NCBI GenBank assembly: GCA_019323135.1 | Contig: JAHWHT010000034.1 | Span: 1 to 10,361, forward strand | DNA length: 10,361 nucleotides | Source: Candidatus Woesearchaeota archaeon | GTDB lineage: Archaea; Nanobdellota; Nanobdellia; Woesearchaeales; ARS49 | Direction of reading: 5' to 3' | Part shown: positions 1 through 5,550 of the stretch, piece by piece | How positions within the stretch are numbered: position 1 is the stretch's first letter | Layout: each line of letters begins with the position of its first letter | Translations under genes and position numbers: made by a program | The notes under the pieces: model-generated | Told to the model about the DNA's origin: nothing | The model's input: only the letters and a program-made list of their open reading frames with translations | Database searches by the model: none

Positions 1-1
1 A

Positions 2-394
2 GATCTTGTTGCAAGAGAATCCAAAGGATACTTTATTGCAGAATACATGCCAGGACTGCGGGTTTTACATGAATTTAAGAATTTTACACCGCCCCAACAA
101 AAAAAATTCTTTAAAACACTTGGAATGGCCTTACGACAATTTCGAGAGCAAGGCCTGTTCTTAGGAGAATTTGCACCAAAAGACCTTCTTGTTGAGAAAA
201 TAGATGATTTTAACCTTACTTTTGTAGATACAGAATACGTAACAGACGCTGGCTATTCACGCATAACTGCTGCTGGCGCACTAGAGCGGCAAATCGTGCA
301 ATTCACAAGCGATTACTACCCTTTTCTTGAGGATCTGCAGTATACGCCTGAAGAGATACACACTGCCGAAGATTTGGTTTTTGGTAAGCTATAG
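2..394 (+). CDS. Divergent kinase-fold protein, 3' fragment (5' end outside window)
   Basis: The reading frame is open to the left edge, so the ATG at 47 is probably internal; about 130 C-terminal residues are visible. The order of elements fits the C-lobe of a protein-kinase/aminoglycoside-kinase-like fold: a hinge-like YFIAEYMPG, a helix, LGEFAPKDLLV at the catalytic-loop position, then LTFVDTEY at the metal-binding Asp position. Set against the family pattern HGDLHPxNILV, the catalytic Asp is Glu, the first His is Leu and the Asn is Asp. It could be an inactive or atypical kinase, for example related to the Kdo/heptose kinase or RIO-like groups. The fold assignment is by eye, and the N-lobe with its ATP-binding Lys cannot be seen. 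No good terminator follows; the next gene starts 38 nt downstream on the same strand. Confidence 0.4.
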   Translation, partial: DLVARESKGYFIAEYMPGLRVLHEFKNFTPPQQKKFFKTLGMALRQFREQGLFLGEFAPKDLLVEKIDDFNLTFVDTEYVTDAGYSRITAAGALERQIVQFTSDYYPFLEDLQYTPEEIHTAEDLVFGKL

Positions 395-432
395 TATAGA
401 CGAATAAAAAAATAAAAGAGATAAGAACTACG

Positions 433-822
433 ATGTCAGATAAAGATAGCCTAGAAGAGATTGCTCAGAGACTGAGCAAAAACTTGCCTAAATTTATAGA
501 TTTAAGAACATTTGAGAAAAGGACTTTGAAAATCATACGAAGTAAATATCAATCAGATGCAGAATATAAATCAATAGGGGGACATTCTAATAGTCGAAAA
601 GTTCAGTTTGATGATGGTGCGGGTGAACCACGCGCGTTGCGTATTTGTAAAAGACAGAAAGGTGCAGAAACTTTCATTTCGCCAGGAGTGTTTAAAGAGC
701 AAGTGCAGCATTTGTCAAAAATAATTAATATTCCTTATGCATTTTTAGAAGTGTACATTAAAGGAAGTGGTAAACTTTATAAAAAATATATAAAAAAATT
801 GGAGAAAGAATATGAAATTTAG
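433..822 (+). CDS. Uncharacterised 129-residue protein, weakly HicA-like
   Basis: Not confidently recognised. It is a soluble, basic protein with no membrane segment or signal peptide. Residues 31-59 (helix, then GGHSNSRKVQF with His51) followed by a variable stretch and ISPGVFKEQVQHLSKI plus FLE (82-106) recall the HicA mRNA-interferase layout: helix, GSH-x-x-F/Y, strands, then a PGTLRxILK-like helix. HicA is normally 60-80 residues, so this would be a long, divergent version with a Lys-rich tail (112-129). Its stop lies 11 nt inside the next gene, which looks HicB-like, and this tight coupling is typical of toxin-antitoxin pairs. No clear Shine-Dalgarno precedes the ATG; a weak TATA-like tagtatag lies at 391-398. 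The open reading frame is fairly secure, the function is not. Confidence 0.45.
   Translation: MSDKDSLEEIAQRLSKNLPKFIDLRTFEKRTLKIIRSKYQSDAEYKSIGGHSNSRKVQFDDGAGEPRALRICKRQKGAETFISPGVFKEQVQHLSKIINIPYAFLEVYIKGSGKLYKKYIKKLEKEYEI
801..804 (+). promoter_or_regulatory. Ribosome-binding site GGAG for the 812 gene
   Basis: GGAG lies 7 nt before the ATG at 812, inside the last codons of the preceding gene. It supports 812 over the internal ATG at 863, which has no such motif, and implies translational coupling of the two genes. Confidence 0.6.
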
Positions 823-1294
823 TCACAAGCTTTATATAGATAGAAAACAAGATATAATACATATGGCAGATTTAGAATATGTTGCATCAATGCAAGAAGA
901 CGGATGGTATTTAGCGACAGCTAAACCTGCAGGAAGCGGTAGTGCATGCATTTCTTGTGAAGGAGAAACATATGAACAACTAAGAGCAGATATTCTGTCT
1001 TCTGTTCAAGAAACTCAGCAATGGGAAAAACATGAAGCTATGGGCATCCCAAAAAATCCATCTGTTGCTGTGCGTTTTGTAGAAGAAGTTTATCCAGGTA
1101 GTGATGGTGAAGCACAAGTTATGGCTGAGAGAAATTGCACTGCGTATCAAACAAGACCCAATGGCGTGCTTGGTCAAAAATATTCTCATGAGACTGTTGA
1201 AGGATTAAGAGCATTAGTTAAGGAAGCGGTTAGAAAATCCAATCCAAACGGCAAAAAGATTACTTTAGTTCTTGAAGAAGTTCTTCAACAATAA
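812..1294 (+). CDS. Two-repeat HicB-like protein, possible antitoxin
   Basis: A 160-residue soluble protein that overlaps the upstream gene by 11 nt. It seems to contain two copies of a strand-strand-strand-helix unit. Unit 1 (about 19-67) ends ISCEGETYEQLRADILSSV; unit 2 (about 85-142) ends YSHETVEGLRALVKEAV. The ETxExLRA core recurs 75 residues apart (52-59 and 127-134). The first unit, with DGWYLATA followed by a GET-xE-LRxxI helix, resembles the UPF0150/HicB partial RNase H-like domain (GGY-x-P-x-G-GxTxEEA). No C-terminal ribbon-helix-helix or helix-turn-helix was recognised, which is against a classical DNA-binding HicB; the second unit may replace it. The start is fixed by GGAG at 801. 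The antitoxin role is inferred from context and weak motif similarity. Confidence 0.45.
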   Translation: MKFSHKLYIDRKQDIIHMADLEYVASMQEDGWYLATAKPAGSGSACISCEGETYEQLRADILSSVQETQQWEKHEAMGIPKNPSVAVRFVEEVYPGSDGEAQVMAERNCTAYQTRPNGVLGQKYSHETVEGLRALVKEAVRKSNPNGKKITLVLEEVLQQ

Positions 1295-1301
1295 AAACAT
1301 T

Positions 1302-1309
1302 TTTATACT
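1302..1309 (+). promoter_or_regulatory. TATA box of the zinc-ribbon gene, leaderless start
   Basis: TTTATACT is centred about 25 nt before the ATG at 1330, which places transcription initiation at or next to the start codon. No Shine-Dalgarno is present, so a leaderless mRNA is likely. Confidence 0.45.
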
Positions 1310-1329
1310 ATACTTTATAGCTAATTCTT

Positions 1330-1560
1330 ATGGACGAAGTATTTGAGAACTGGAAAAAAGAGATGGAGGAGAAGTTGAAAAAGCTTATTGATAAAAAAGA
1401 AATAGATATACCTCCACAAAAGCAGCGATGTCCTAAGTGCATGAAACAAACACTAGAATTTAATCCTGAAACAGGATGTGTTAAATGTGCTAGCTGCGGT
1501 TTTGAATATTGTGTAAAAAAGGTGATGTCGAATAAAAATTCGACAAAATTGGAAATTTAA
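1330..1560 (+). CDS. Small zinc-ribbon protein
   Basis: A 76-residue protein with an N-terminal Lys/Glu-rich helix (about 3-24, coiled-coil-like) followed by a four-cysteine zinc ribbon: CPKC at 34-37 and CASCGF at 53-58, with extra cysteines at 50 and 61. The CPxC-x15-CxxCG layout resembles TFIIB-type and other archaeal zinc ribbons that bind nucleic acid or protein partners. It is too short and generic to name a function. The start follows a TATA box at leaderless distance and has no Shine-Dalgarno. Its last 11 codons lie in an inverted repeat (1526-1545), and the stop codon sits at the tip of a second one (1545-1576), so the 3' end of the coding sequence is constrained by RNA or DNA structure as well as protein. 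Confidence 0.7.
   Translation: MDEVFENWKKEMEEKLKKLIDKKEIDIPPQKQRCPKCMKQTLEFNPETGCVKCASCGFEYCVKKVMSNKNSTKLEI
1526..1545. repeat. Inverted repeat 1 (8-bp perfect arms, 4-nt loop)
   Basis: TGTCGAAT at 1526-1533 is the exact reverse complement of ATTCGACA at 1538-1545, separated by AAAA. It lies inside the 3' end of the zinc-ribbon coding sequence and is the first of three consecutive hairpins. Confidence 0.8.
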
Positions 1561-1576
1561 AGAAATTTCCAAATTT
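1545..1576. repeat. Inverted repeat 2 spanning the zinc-ribbon stop codon
   Basis: GGAAATTT (1551-1558) pairs perfectly with AAATTTCC (1563-1570) around an AAAG loop. Pairing extends outward to a 14-position stem with one mismatch (1548/1573). The TAA stop (1558-1560) lies at the top of the stem. No T-run follows on the plus strand, so it is not a simple intrinsic terminator. Confidence 0.75.
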
Positions 1577-1583
1577 ACAAAAC

Positions 1584-1603
1584 AGAGGTTTTGCAAAACC
1601 TCT
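1584..1603. repeat. Inverted repeat 3, perfect 20-bp palindrome
   Basis: AGAGGTTTTGCAAAACCTCT equals its own reverse complement. It sits 27 nt before the NYN-domain start codon, in the leader or promoter region. It could be an operator for a dimeric regulator or an RNA hairpin. The next bases are AAAATTTAGTTTT, a poor match to a terminator U-tract. Confidence 0.8.
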
Positions 1604-1617
1604 AAAATTTAGTTTTC

Positions 1618-1624
1618 GAGGTGA
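1618..1624 (+). promoter_or_regulatory. Strong Shine-Dalgarno GAGGTGA of the NYN gene
   Basis: GAGGTGA, a 7-nt match to the archaeal 16S anti-Shine-Dalgarno, lies 6 nt before the ATG at 1631 and fixes that start. Confidence 0.85.
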
Positions 1625-1630
1625 AATGAT

Positions 1631-2179
1631 ATGGCAATTAAACTAAAAAGCCCAAAAGCGCAAAGAGTAGGAGTTTTTGTTGATGTACAAAACATGTTCT
1701 ACAGCGGAAAATTTATGTATAATGCAAAAGTAAACTTCAAAGCAATTCTTGATGCAGCAGTAAAAGGAAGAACCTTGGTTAGAGCAATAGCATATGTAAT
1801 AAAATCAGAAGAAACTGACAGAGAAAAGTTCTTTGATGCTTTGACAAAAATAGGGTATGAAGTAAATGCAAAAGAACTGCAGATATTTGCCGGCGGAGCA
1901 AAAAAAGGAGATTGGGATGTCGGCATAGCAATGGATGCAATAGAGCTTGCACCAAGATTAGATACTGTTGTGCTAGTGTCTGGAGATGGTGATTTCAAAC
2001 CATTGTTACAGCATTTAAGAAGAGCGCAGGGATGCAGAGTAGAGGTTGTTGCATTTGGGAGAAGCGCATCAAAACTAATAAAAGATGAAACAGATGAGTT
2101 CACAGATTTAGATAAAGATCAAAGAAAATACTTGATAAAGCGGAGGGAGATAAAAAATGTTAGAACTAAACAAAGATAA
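1631..2179 (+). CDS. NYN (LabA/DUF88) domain protein, putative endoribonuclease
   Basis: A 182-residue protein made almost entirely of a NYN domain, the PIN-like nuclease fold. Visible landmarks are the first strand VGVFVDVQNMFY with Asp18 and Asn21, the central acidic KGDWDVGIAMDA with Asp94, Asp96 and Asp102, and VLVSGDGDFKPLLQHLR with Asp119 and Asp121, followed by VEVVAFGRSASKLI. These acids are where PIN/NYN enzymes bind the metal ions used to cut RNA, so an active metal-dependent RNase is likely; the target is unknown. The C-terminal 30 residues are highly charged and may touch nucleic acid. It is the first gene of an apparent operon with thioredoxin (23-nt overlap) and the ZIP transporter. 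The three inverted repeats just upstream could be its regulatory target, which is speculation. Confidence 0.9.
   Translation: MAIKLKSPKAQRVGVFVDVQNMFYSGKFMYNAKVNFKAILDAAVKGRTLVRAIAYVIKSEETDREKFFDALTKIGYEVNAKELQIFAGGAKKGDWDVGIAMDAIELAPRLDTVVLVSGDGDFKPLLQHLRRAQGCRVEVVAFGRSASKLIKDETDEFTDLDKDQRKYLIKRREIKNVRTKQR
2142..2146 (+). promoter_or_regulatory. Shine-Dalgarno GGAGG for thioredoxin
   Basis: GGAGG lies 10 nt before the ATG at 2157, inside the last codons of the NYN gene. It supports independent but coupled initiation within the 23-nt overlap. Confidence 0.7.
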
Positions 2180-2480
2180 TTTTGAAAAAGAAGTGAAACA
2201 AGCAGAAACTCCAGTGATAGTTGATTTTTGGGCTTCGTGGTGTGGTCCTTGCATGAATCTTGCACCAATATTTGAAGAAGTAAGCAAAGATTATGAAGGC
2301 AAATTAAAATTCGCAAAAGTGAATGTAGAAGAAAATCAAGAACTTGCAGGAGAATTTAGTGTTCGAGGAATACCGTGCCTGATTGTTTTTAACAAAGGCG
2401 AAGAAGTTGATAGAATCGTTGGATCCTTGGAAAAAGATGCGCTTAAAGAAAAAATCGACGAAATATTAGGAAAAATTTAG
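2157..2480 (+). CDS. trxA: Thioredoxin
   Basis: A complete single-domain thioredoxin of 107 residues, the usual length. It acts as a cytoplasmic dithiol reductase for disulfides in target proteins. The active site is WCGPC with Cys29 and Cys32, after the strand PVIVDFWAS containing the buried Asp23. The cis-proline loop is RGIPCLIVF with Pro73. The residue after the cis-proline is Cys74, where thioredoxins usually have Thr, giving a third cysteine beside the active site. There is no signal peptide. It is recharged by a thioredoxin reductase not seen here. It overlaps the NYN gene by 23 nt and ends 1 nt before the ZIP gene, so the three are probably cotranscribed. Confidence 0.95.
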   Translation: MLELNKDNFEKEVKQAETPVIVDFWASWCGPCMNLAPIFEEVSKDYEGKLKFAKVNVEENQELAGEFSVRGIPCLIVFNKGEEVDRIVGSLEKDALKEKIDEILGKI

Positions 2481-2481
2481 A

Positions 2482-3210
2482 ATGGCAAACACATTTTTAG
2501 CAGTGGCAGTGGCAAGCATAGCAGCATGTTTGATAACTTCTTTAGGAATATTTATGATAAACAAGCATGCAAGTATAGGGAAAAAATACATTGCGTATGT
2601 AATGGCCTTTGCATCAGGAGTATTAATTTCTGTATCCTTCCTACATCTTGTTCCAGAATCTTTTGAGATGAATATCCATGGTCCTATATATTTATTAGCA
2701 GGATTCCTGCTTCTCCACATATTTGGTTTGATTATTGGGTATAGCCATGACGAACCTGGCAAGAACAAAAAACACGCATTTGGAATAATCCCTGCGATAG
2801 GCATAGGATTTCATTCTTTCATAGATGGAATAATATATTCTGTAACTTTCAGCGTAAGCATATATACTGGTATTCTTGCGGCAATAGGAATGGTATTGCA
2901 CGAATTTCCAGAAGGAATAATAACGTATCTTTTATTATTGAAAGGAGGTTTTCGCAAGAACAAGGCCGCACGGTATTCTTTTATTGTAGCAGCAATCTCA
3001 ACACCACTGGGTGCAGTGGTTTCATACCCTTTTATTTCAAGAATGCAGGGAGCCCCTCTAGGAGCGTTATTAGCATTATCTTCAGGCGCCTTGATATATG
3101 TAGGAGCAACTCATTTATTGCCAGAAGTAAAAGCAGAAGGGAAAAGATACACGCTCTTGGCATTGTTTGCAGGAATAATTGTTGCAATAGGAATAATCTT
3201 GGTTCATTAA
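2482..3210 (+). CDS. ZIP family divalent metal transporter
   Basis: A 242-residue integral membrane protein with about eight hydrophobic helices (near 4-25, 36-58, 69-87, 102-124, 128-151, 163-185, 190-212, 221-241). It carries the ZIP hallmarks: FLHLVPE in helix 2 (His55, Glu59), HSFIDG in helix 4 (His111, Asp115) and HEFPEG in helix 5 (His140, Glu141, Glu144). Helices 4 and 5 form the binuclear metal site. The family moves Zn2+, Fe2+ or Mn2+ into the cytoplasm; the exact metal cannot be told. The cytoplasmic loop between helices 3 and 4 is short, with only scattered His (89, 98), closer to the ZupT/GufA type than to eukaryotic His-rich forms. The ATG follows the thioredoxin stop by 1 nt. 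The gene ends directly against the stop of the convergent phosphoglycerate mutase. Confidence 0.93.
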   Translation: MANTFLAVAVASIAACLITSLGIFMINKHASIGKKYIAYVMAFASGVLISVSFLHLVPESFEMNIHGPIYLLAGFLLLHIFGLIIGYSHDEPGKNKKHAFGIIPAIGIGFHSFIDGIIYSVTFSVSIYTGILAAIGMVLHEFPEGIITYLLLLKGGFRKNKAARYSFIVAAISTPLGAVVSYPFISRMQGAPLGALLALSSGALIYVGATHLLPEVKAEGKRYTLLALFAGIIVAIGIILVH

Positions 3211-3909
3211 TCACCAGTGTAAAGGCCTCTTGAATGTGTGTATATGTTTTTCTTTAATTAATTTTCCTCTGGTGTATTTGTATATTATTGGTTTTCCAAA
3301 AGAAATTTCTAAGAATGGGATTTGATTATCTGGAATCTTGTCTAAATATTTCATCATAGCTCTTAAACTGTTTCCGTGAGCAGAGATTATTACATCTTTT
3401 TGTTTTTTTAGCTCTGGCAAAATCCTCTTTTTTAAGTAAGGAATTACTCTTTTGTAGACGTCTTTCAGGCACTCTCCGCCTGGTGGTTTAATATCATAAC
3501 TTCTTCTCCACTTGAACACTTTTTCTTTGCCCCATTTTCTTCTTGCTGAGTTTTTGTTCATGCCTTGGAGTTTTCCATAGTATCTTTCGTTTAAAGCCTC
3601 ATCAGAATGAATAGGAATTTCATGTTTTTCAAATTTTTTTGAGATGTTATAGCGTTTTTTGTTTTTATCATGATTGTGCAAAAAAATACCAGTGTATCTC
3701 TGCTTTGCAAGAATTATTAGTAATGTTTCCTGAGCTCTAGTGAGATTAGATGTAAATGCAATATCTAAAGTTAGTCCTTCTAGTTTTTTTGCGCAAGATA
3801 AGGCTTCTTTTATTCCATTAGGACTTAAAGGAACATCAGTCCAACCAGTGAACTTATTTGCTAAGTTCCATCTGGATTCTCCATGTCTTACTAAGATTAA
3901 ATAGCTCAT
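3211..3909 (-). CDS. gpmA: Phosphoglycerate mutase, histidine-phosphatase (cofactor-dependent) type
   Basis: A 232-residue member of the histidine phosphatase superfamily closest to dPGM. It interconverts 3- and 2-phosphoglycerate through a phosphohistidine. Visible are LVRHGES (Arg8, His9 as phospho-acceptor), FTGWTDVPLS, TSNLTRAQET (Arg58), LNERYYGKLQGMNK with the catalytic acid Glu108, KWRRSYDIKPPGGE, and the second catalytic His178 in ISAHGNSLRA. Compared with E. coli GpmA, the segment after PP is about 20-30 residues shorter (PPGGE form), while residues near 69-97 carry a basic insert before NERYYG. Many archaea use the unrelated cofactor-independent enzyme, so this type suggests horizontal acquisition or a lineage habit. 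The gene has its own TATA and Shine-Dalgarno, and its TGA abuts the TAA of the ZIP gene. Confidence 0.92.
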   Translation of the reverse strand: MSYLILVRHGESRWNLANKFTGWTDVPLSPNGIKEALSCAKKLEGLTLDIAFTSNLTRAQETLLIILAKQRYTGIFLHNHDKNKKRYNISKKFEKHEIPIHSDEALNERYYGKLQGMNKNSARRKWGKEKVFKWRRSYDIKPPGGECLKDVYKRVIPYLKKRILPELKKQKDVIISAHGNSLRAMMKYLDKIPDNQIPFLEISFGKPIIYKYTRGKLIKEKHIHTFKRPLHW

Positions 3910-3912
3910 GAT

Positions 3913-3956
3913 TTACCTCTTTTATAGTTTAAATTAAGAAAAAGAGTATATATATG
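3913..3956 (-). promoter_or_regulatory. Promoter and Shine-Dalgarno of gpmA
   Basis: On the minus strand, AGAGGTAA (3913-3920) lies 3 nt before the ATG, with its GAGG core about 7 nt away. A TATA-like CATATATATAC (3946-3956) lies about 40 nt upstream of the ATG, predicting transcription start near 3925 and a short leader of roughly 16 nt. The gene is therefore probably transcribed separately from the upstream 501-residue gene. Confidence 0.55.
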
Positions 3957-3981
3957 TTTCTATTGAGGATTGCAGTTTTTT

Positions 3982-5487
3982 CTACTCGCCTACAACAACA
4001 TTAGGATCGTCAAAACTGACCTGTCCTCTGAATTCTTTAGAAATCAAAAGTCCATATGGGTAAGACATAGAATGGAATAAGATTAAACGATTATCTCGAG
4101 ATTCTTGGAGCCATTGCTTTGCTTCGTTGTAGTCTTCTGCTTCGTAGACTCTTGATGCGACAAGTCTTGCGTCTAATTGTCTAGCTTTGTCAAAAATTCT
4201 TTTTGTTAAATTAAAATCATCCATAGGGATTGTGTGTATGTTCAGACGAAATGTTTTATTGATTTCCTTAAAGTATAATGCAGGAGCTGCATAGTACCAA
4301 ATGGCGTGAGTCTTTCCAATGTCGGCATCTGCAACAACAATTTCTTCATTAGCATAGATTTGCAGAGGCAAACCCCCAAAAATAACTTTGTTATCCTTGA
4401 ATTCAAAAGGAGCACTGCCGACTGCTCTTACATCAGTTCCTAGAGCACGATATAAATCTAAGTCAGTAAAACACAAAGAAGAGATGCCTTTGTCAGAGAG
4501 ATACTTTACTGCTTTAATTTTTCCAGGACTGTCACAGCACCCAATCGCAACATTTGCATTGTTTCTTACTGCCTGTTCAACAAGCATGTTAATTCCATGA
4601 GAATCGACAATGACTGCTAGATTGCTTGCTAAAAACCTTGTTGTAGGGTATGAAACTTTATCTTTAGGGACTTCAAACCTGAAAACTCCGTTTTCATCAC
4701 TGGCATACCATTTGTTGTCTTTTTTTGCAACTAAAGTTCCTACTGCAGGAATATGAGTTATATCGATAAAGCTTGCAATGTCTCTTAATCTTCCGCCTTC
4801 ATGCCACCCAACAGGCGCCATTAATCTTTCTTCTGTGTATCTTAATCTTTCTGAGAAAACTTTTAGTATTTCTCCCTGAAAAGGAGATTGTCTAAGCTGT
4901 ATGCCTAACCAGTCTCTTAAGACGCGGTCGGTTTGAGTTACAATTTTGTCATTGTTATTTATTTCAACAGTAGTTGTTCCAATAATAATACTGTTTGCAT
5001 CATCTAAATCTAAGTTAGGCTTTATTTCAGATGTCTCAAACTGAAATTCAATTTGTTTATTATCTGCTAATTGCTCTAGCATATCTGCACGCCACTCAAC
5101 ACTTAACTGTTTCCAGTAGTGAGCAGCCTGTTTTAAATAATTAATTTTTCTACCTCTGCAATTCAAACTAGCAAGAGTTTCATATAATAAGGCAGACTCT
5201 TCTGTGTTTTTTGGAGAGTATCTTAGGTAATTATCACAAGCTTGTTTGTAATAATCTGTTCTATTCTCTAATCTTGCAAGAATCAAAAAATTATCTCCTT
5301 TTGCCCAAGGATTTTTTACATTATCAAAATCATCAATCAATTGATTGACAAAATCATTTTTATTTTCACCAACTGCAGTAAGAACAAAATCTGGCACTAT
5401 TGCTAAATTAGGATCGTATTTGAATTGTGGATTCCAGATTACTACAAATAGAATAAATGCTGTGATGATTAATAATTTCCATTTCAT
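3982..5487 (-). CDS. Membrane-anchored protein of unknown function, 501 residues
   Basis: Not recognised as a named family. Residues 4-19 (LLIITAFILFVVIW) are a signal anchor or uncleaved signal peptide, with Lys before it, so the rest is probably extracytoplasmic. Residues about 45-150 look like helical tetratricopeptide-type repeats (FLILARLENRTDYYKQACDNY, ALLYETLASLNCRG, YLKQAAHYWKQL). The middle contains a WHEGGRLRD motif near residue 230. From about 290 on there is an alternating strand/helix domain (LAVIVDSHGINML, ANVAIGCCDSPG, GISSLCFTDLDLYRALG) that suggests a Rossmann-like or periplasmic-binding-like fold, ending with LILFHSMSYPYGLLIS. Adjacent cysteines in GCCDSPG could be redox or metal sites. 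The ATG has no Shine-Dalgarno, but a TATA-like element lies about 25-30 nt upstream, fitting a leaderless mRNA. The gene itself is secure. Confidence 0.8.
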   Translation of the reverse strand: MKWKLLIITAFILFVVIWNPQFKYDPNLAIVPDFVLTAVGENKNDFVNQLIDDFDNVKNPWAKGDNFLILARLENRTDYYKQACDNYLRYSPKNTEESALLYETLASLNCRGRKINYLKQAAHYWKQLSVEWRADMLEQLADNKQIEFQFETSEIKPNLDLDDANSIIIGTTTVEINNNDKIVTQTDRVLRDWLGIQLRQSPFQGEILKVFSERLRYTEERLMAPVGWHEGGRLRDIASFIDITHIPAVGTLVAKKDNKWYASDENGVFRFEVPKDKVSYPTTRFLASNLAVIVDSHGINMLVEQAVRNNANVAIGCCDSPGKIKAVKYLSDKGISSLCFTDLDLYRALGTDVRAVGSAPFEFKDNKVIFGGLPLQIYANEEIVVADADIGKTHAIWYYAAPALYFKEINKTFRLNIHTIPMDDFNLTKRIFDKARQLDARLVASRVYEAEDYNEAKQWLQESRDNRLILFHSMSYPYGLLISKEFRGQVSFDDPNVVVGE

Positions 5488-5490
5488 TGT

Positions 5491-5520
5491 GTTATATATA
5501 AAAGGTAAAGTATATAAATA
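5491..5520. promoter_or_regulatory. Shared bidirectional promoter with two TATA-like boxes
   Basis: The 63-bp gap between the divergent 501-residue gene and tpiA holds TTATATATAA (5492-5501) and TATATAAATA (5511-5520). Read on the minus strand, the second box (TATTTATATA) sits about 28 nt before the ATG at 5487, fitting a leaderless transcript. For tpiA either box works: the proximal box gives a leader of about 9 nt, the distal box about 28 nt. AGAGGA (5543-5548) lies only 2 nt before the tpiA ATG, an unusually short spacing. Confidence 0.5.
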
Positions 5521-5550
5521 TAGATGTTTGAAACAATCTAAAAGAGGAAA

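Noticed and set aside
863..1294. Alternative start of the HicB-like protein at the internal ATG 863
   Set aside because: There is no Shine-Dalgarno before 863, whereas GGAG at 801-804 is well placed for 812; the shorter form cannot be fully excluded.
1584..1620. Palindrome 3 as an intrinsic terminator of the zinc-ribbon gene
   Set aside because: It is followed by AAAATTTAGTTTT rather than a continuous T-run, so termination is possible but not supported over an operator or leader hairpin.
1699..2103. 134-codon open frame on the minus strand opposite the NYN gene
   Set aside because: It is fully antisense to a well-supported NYN domain, has a low-complexity Ser/Thr/Ala/Phe composition typical of shadow frames, and no ribosome-binding site.
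2466..2804. Minus-strand frame of 112 codons opposite the ZIP gene
   Set aside because: A shadow of a gene with clear ZIP motifs; no homology-like motifs of its own.
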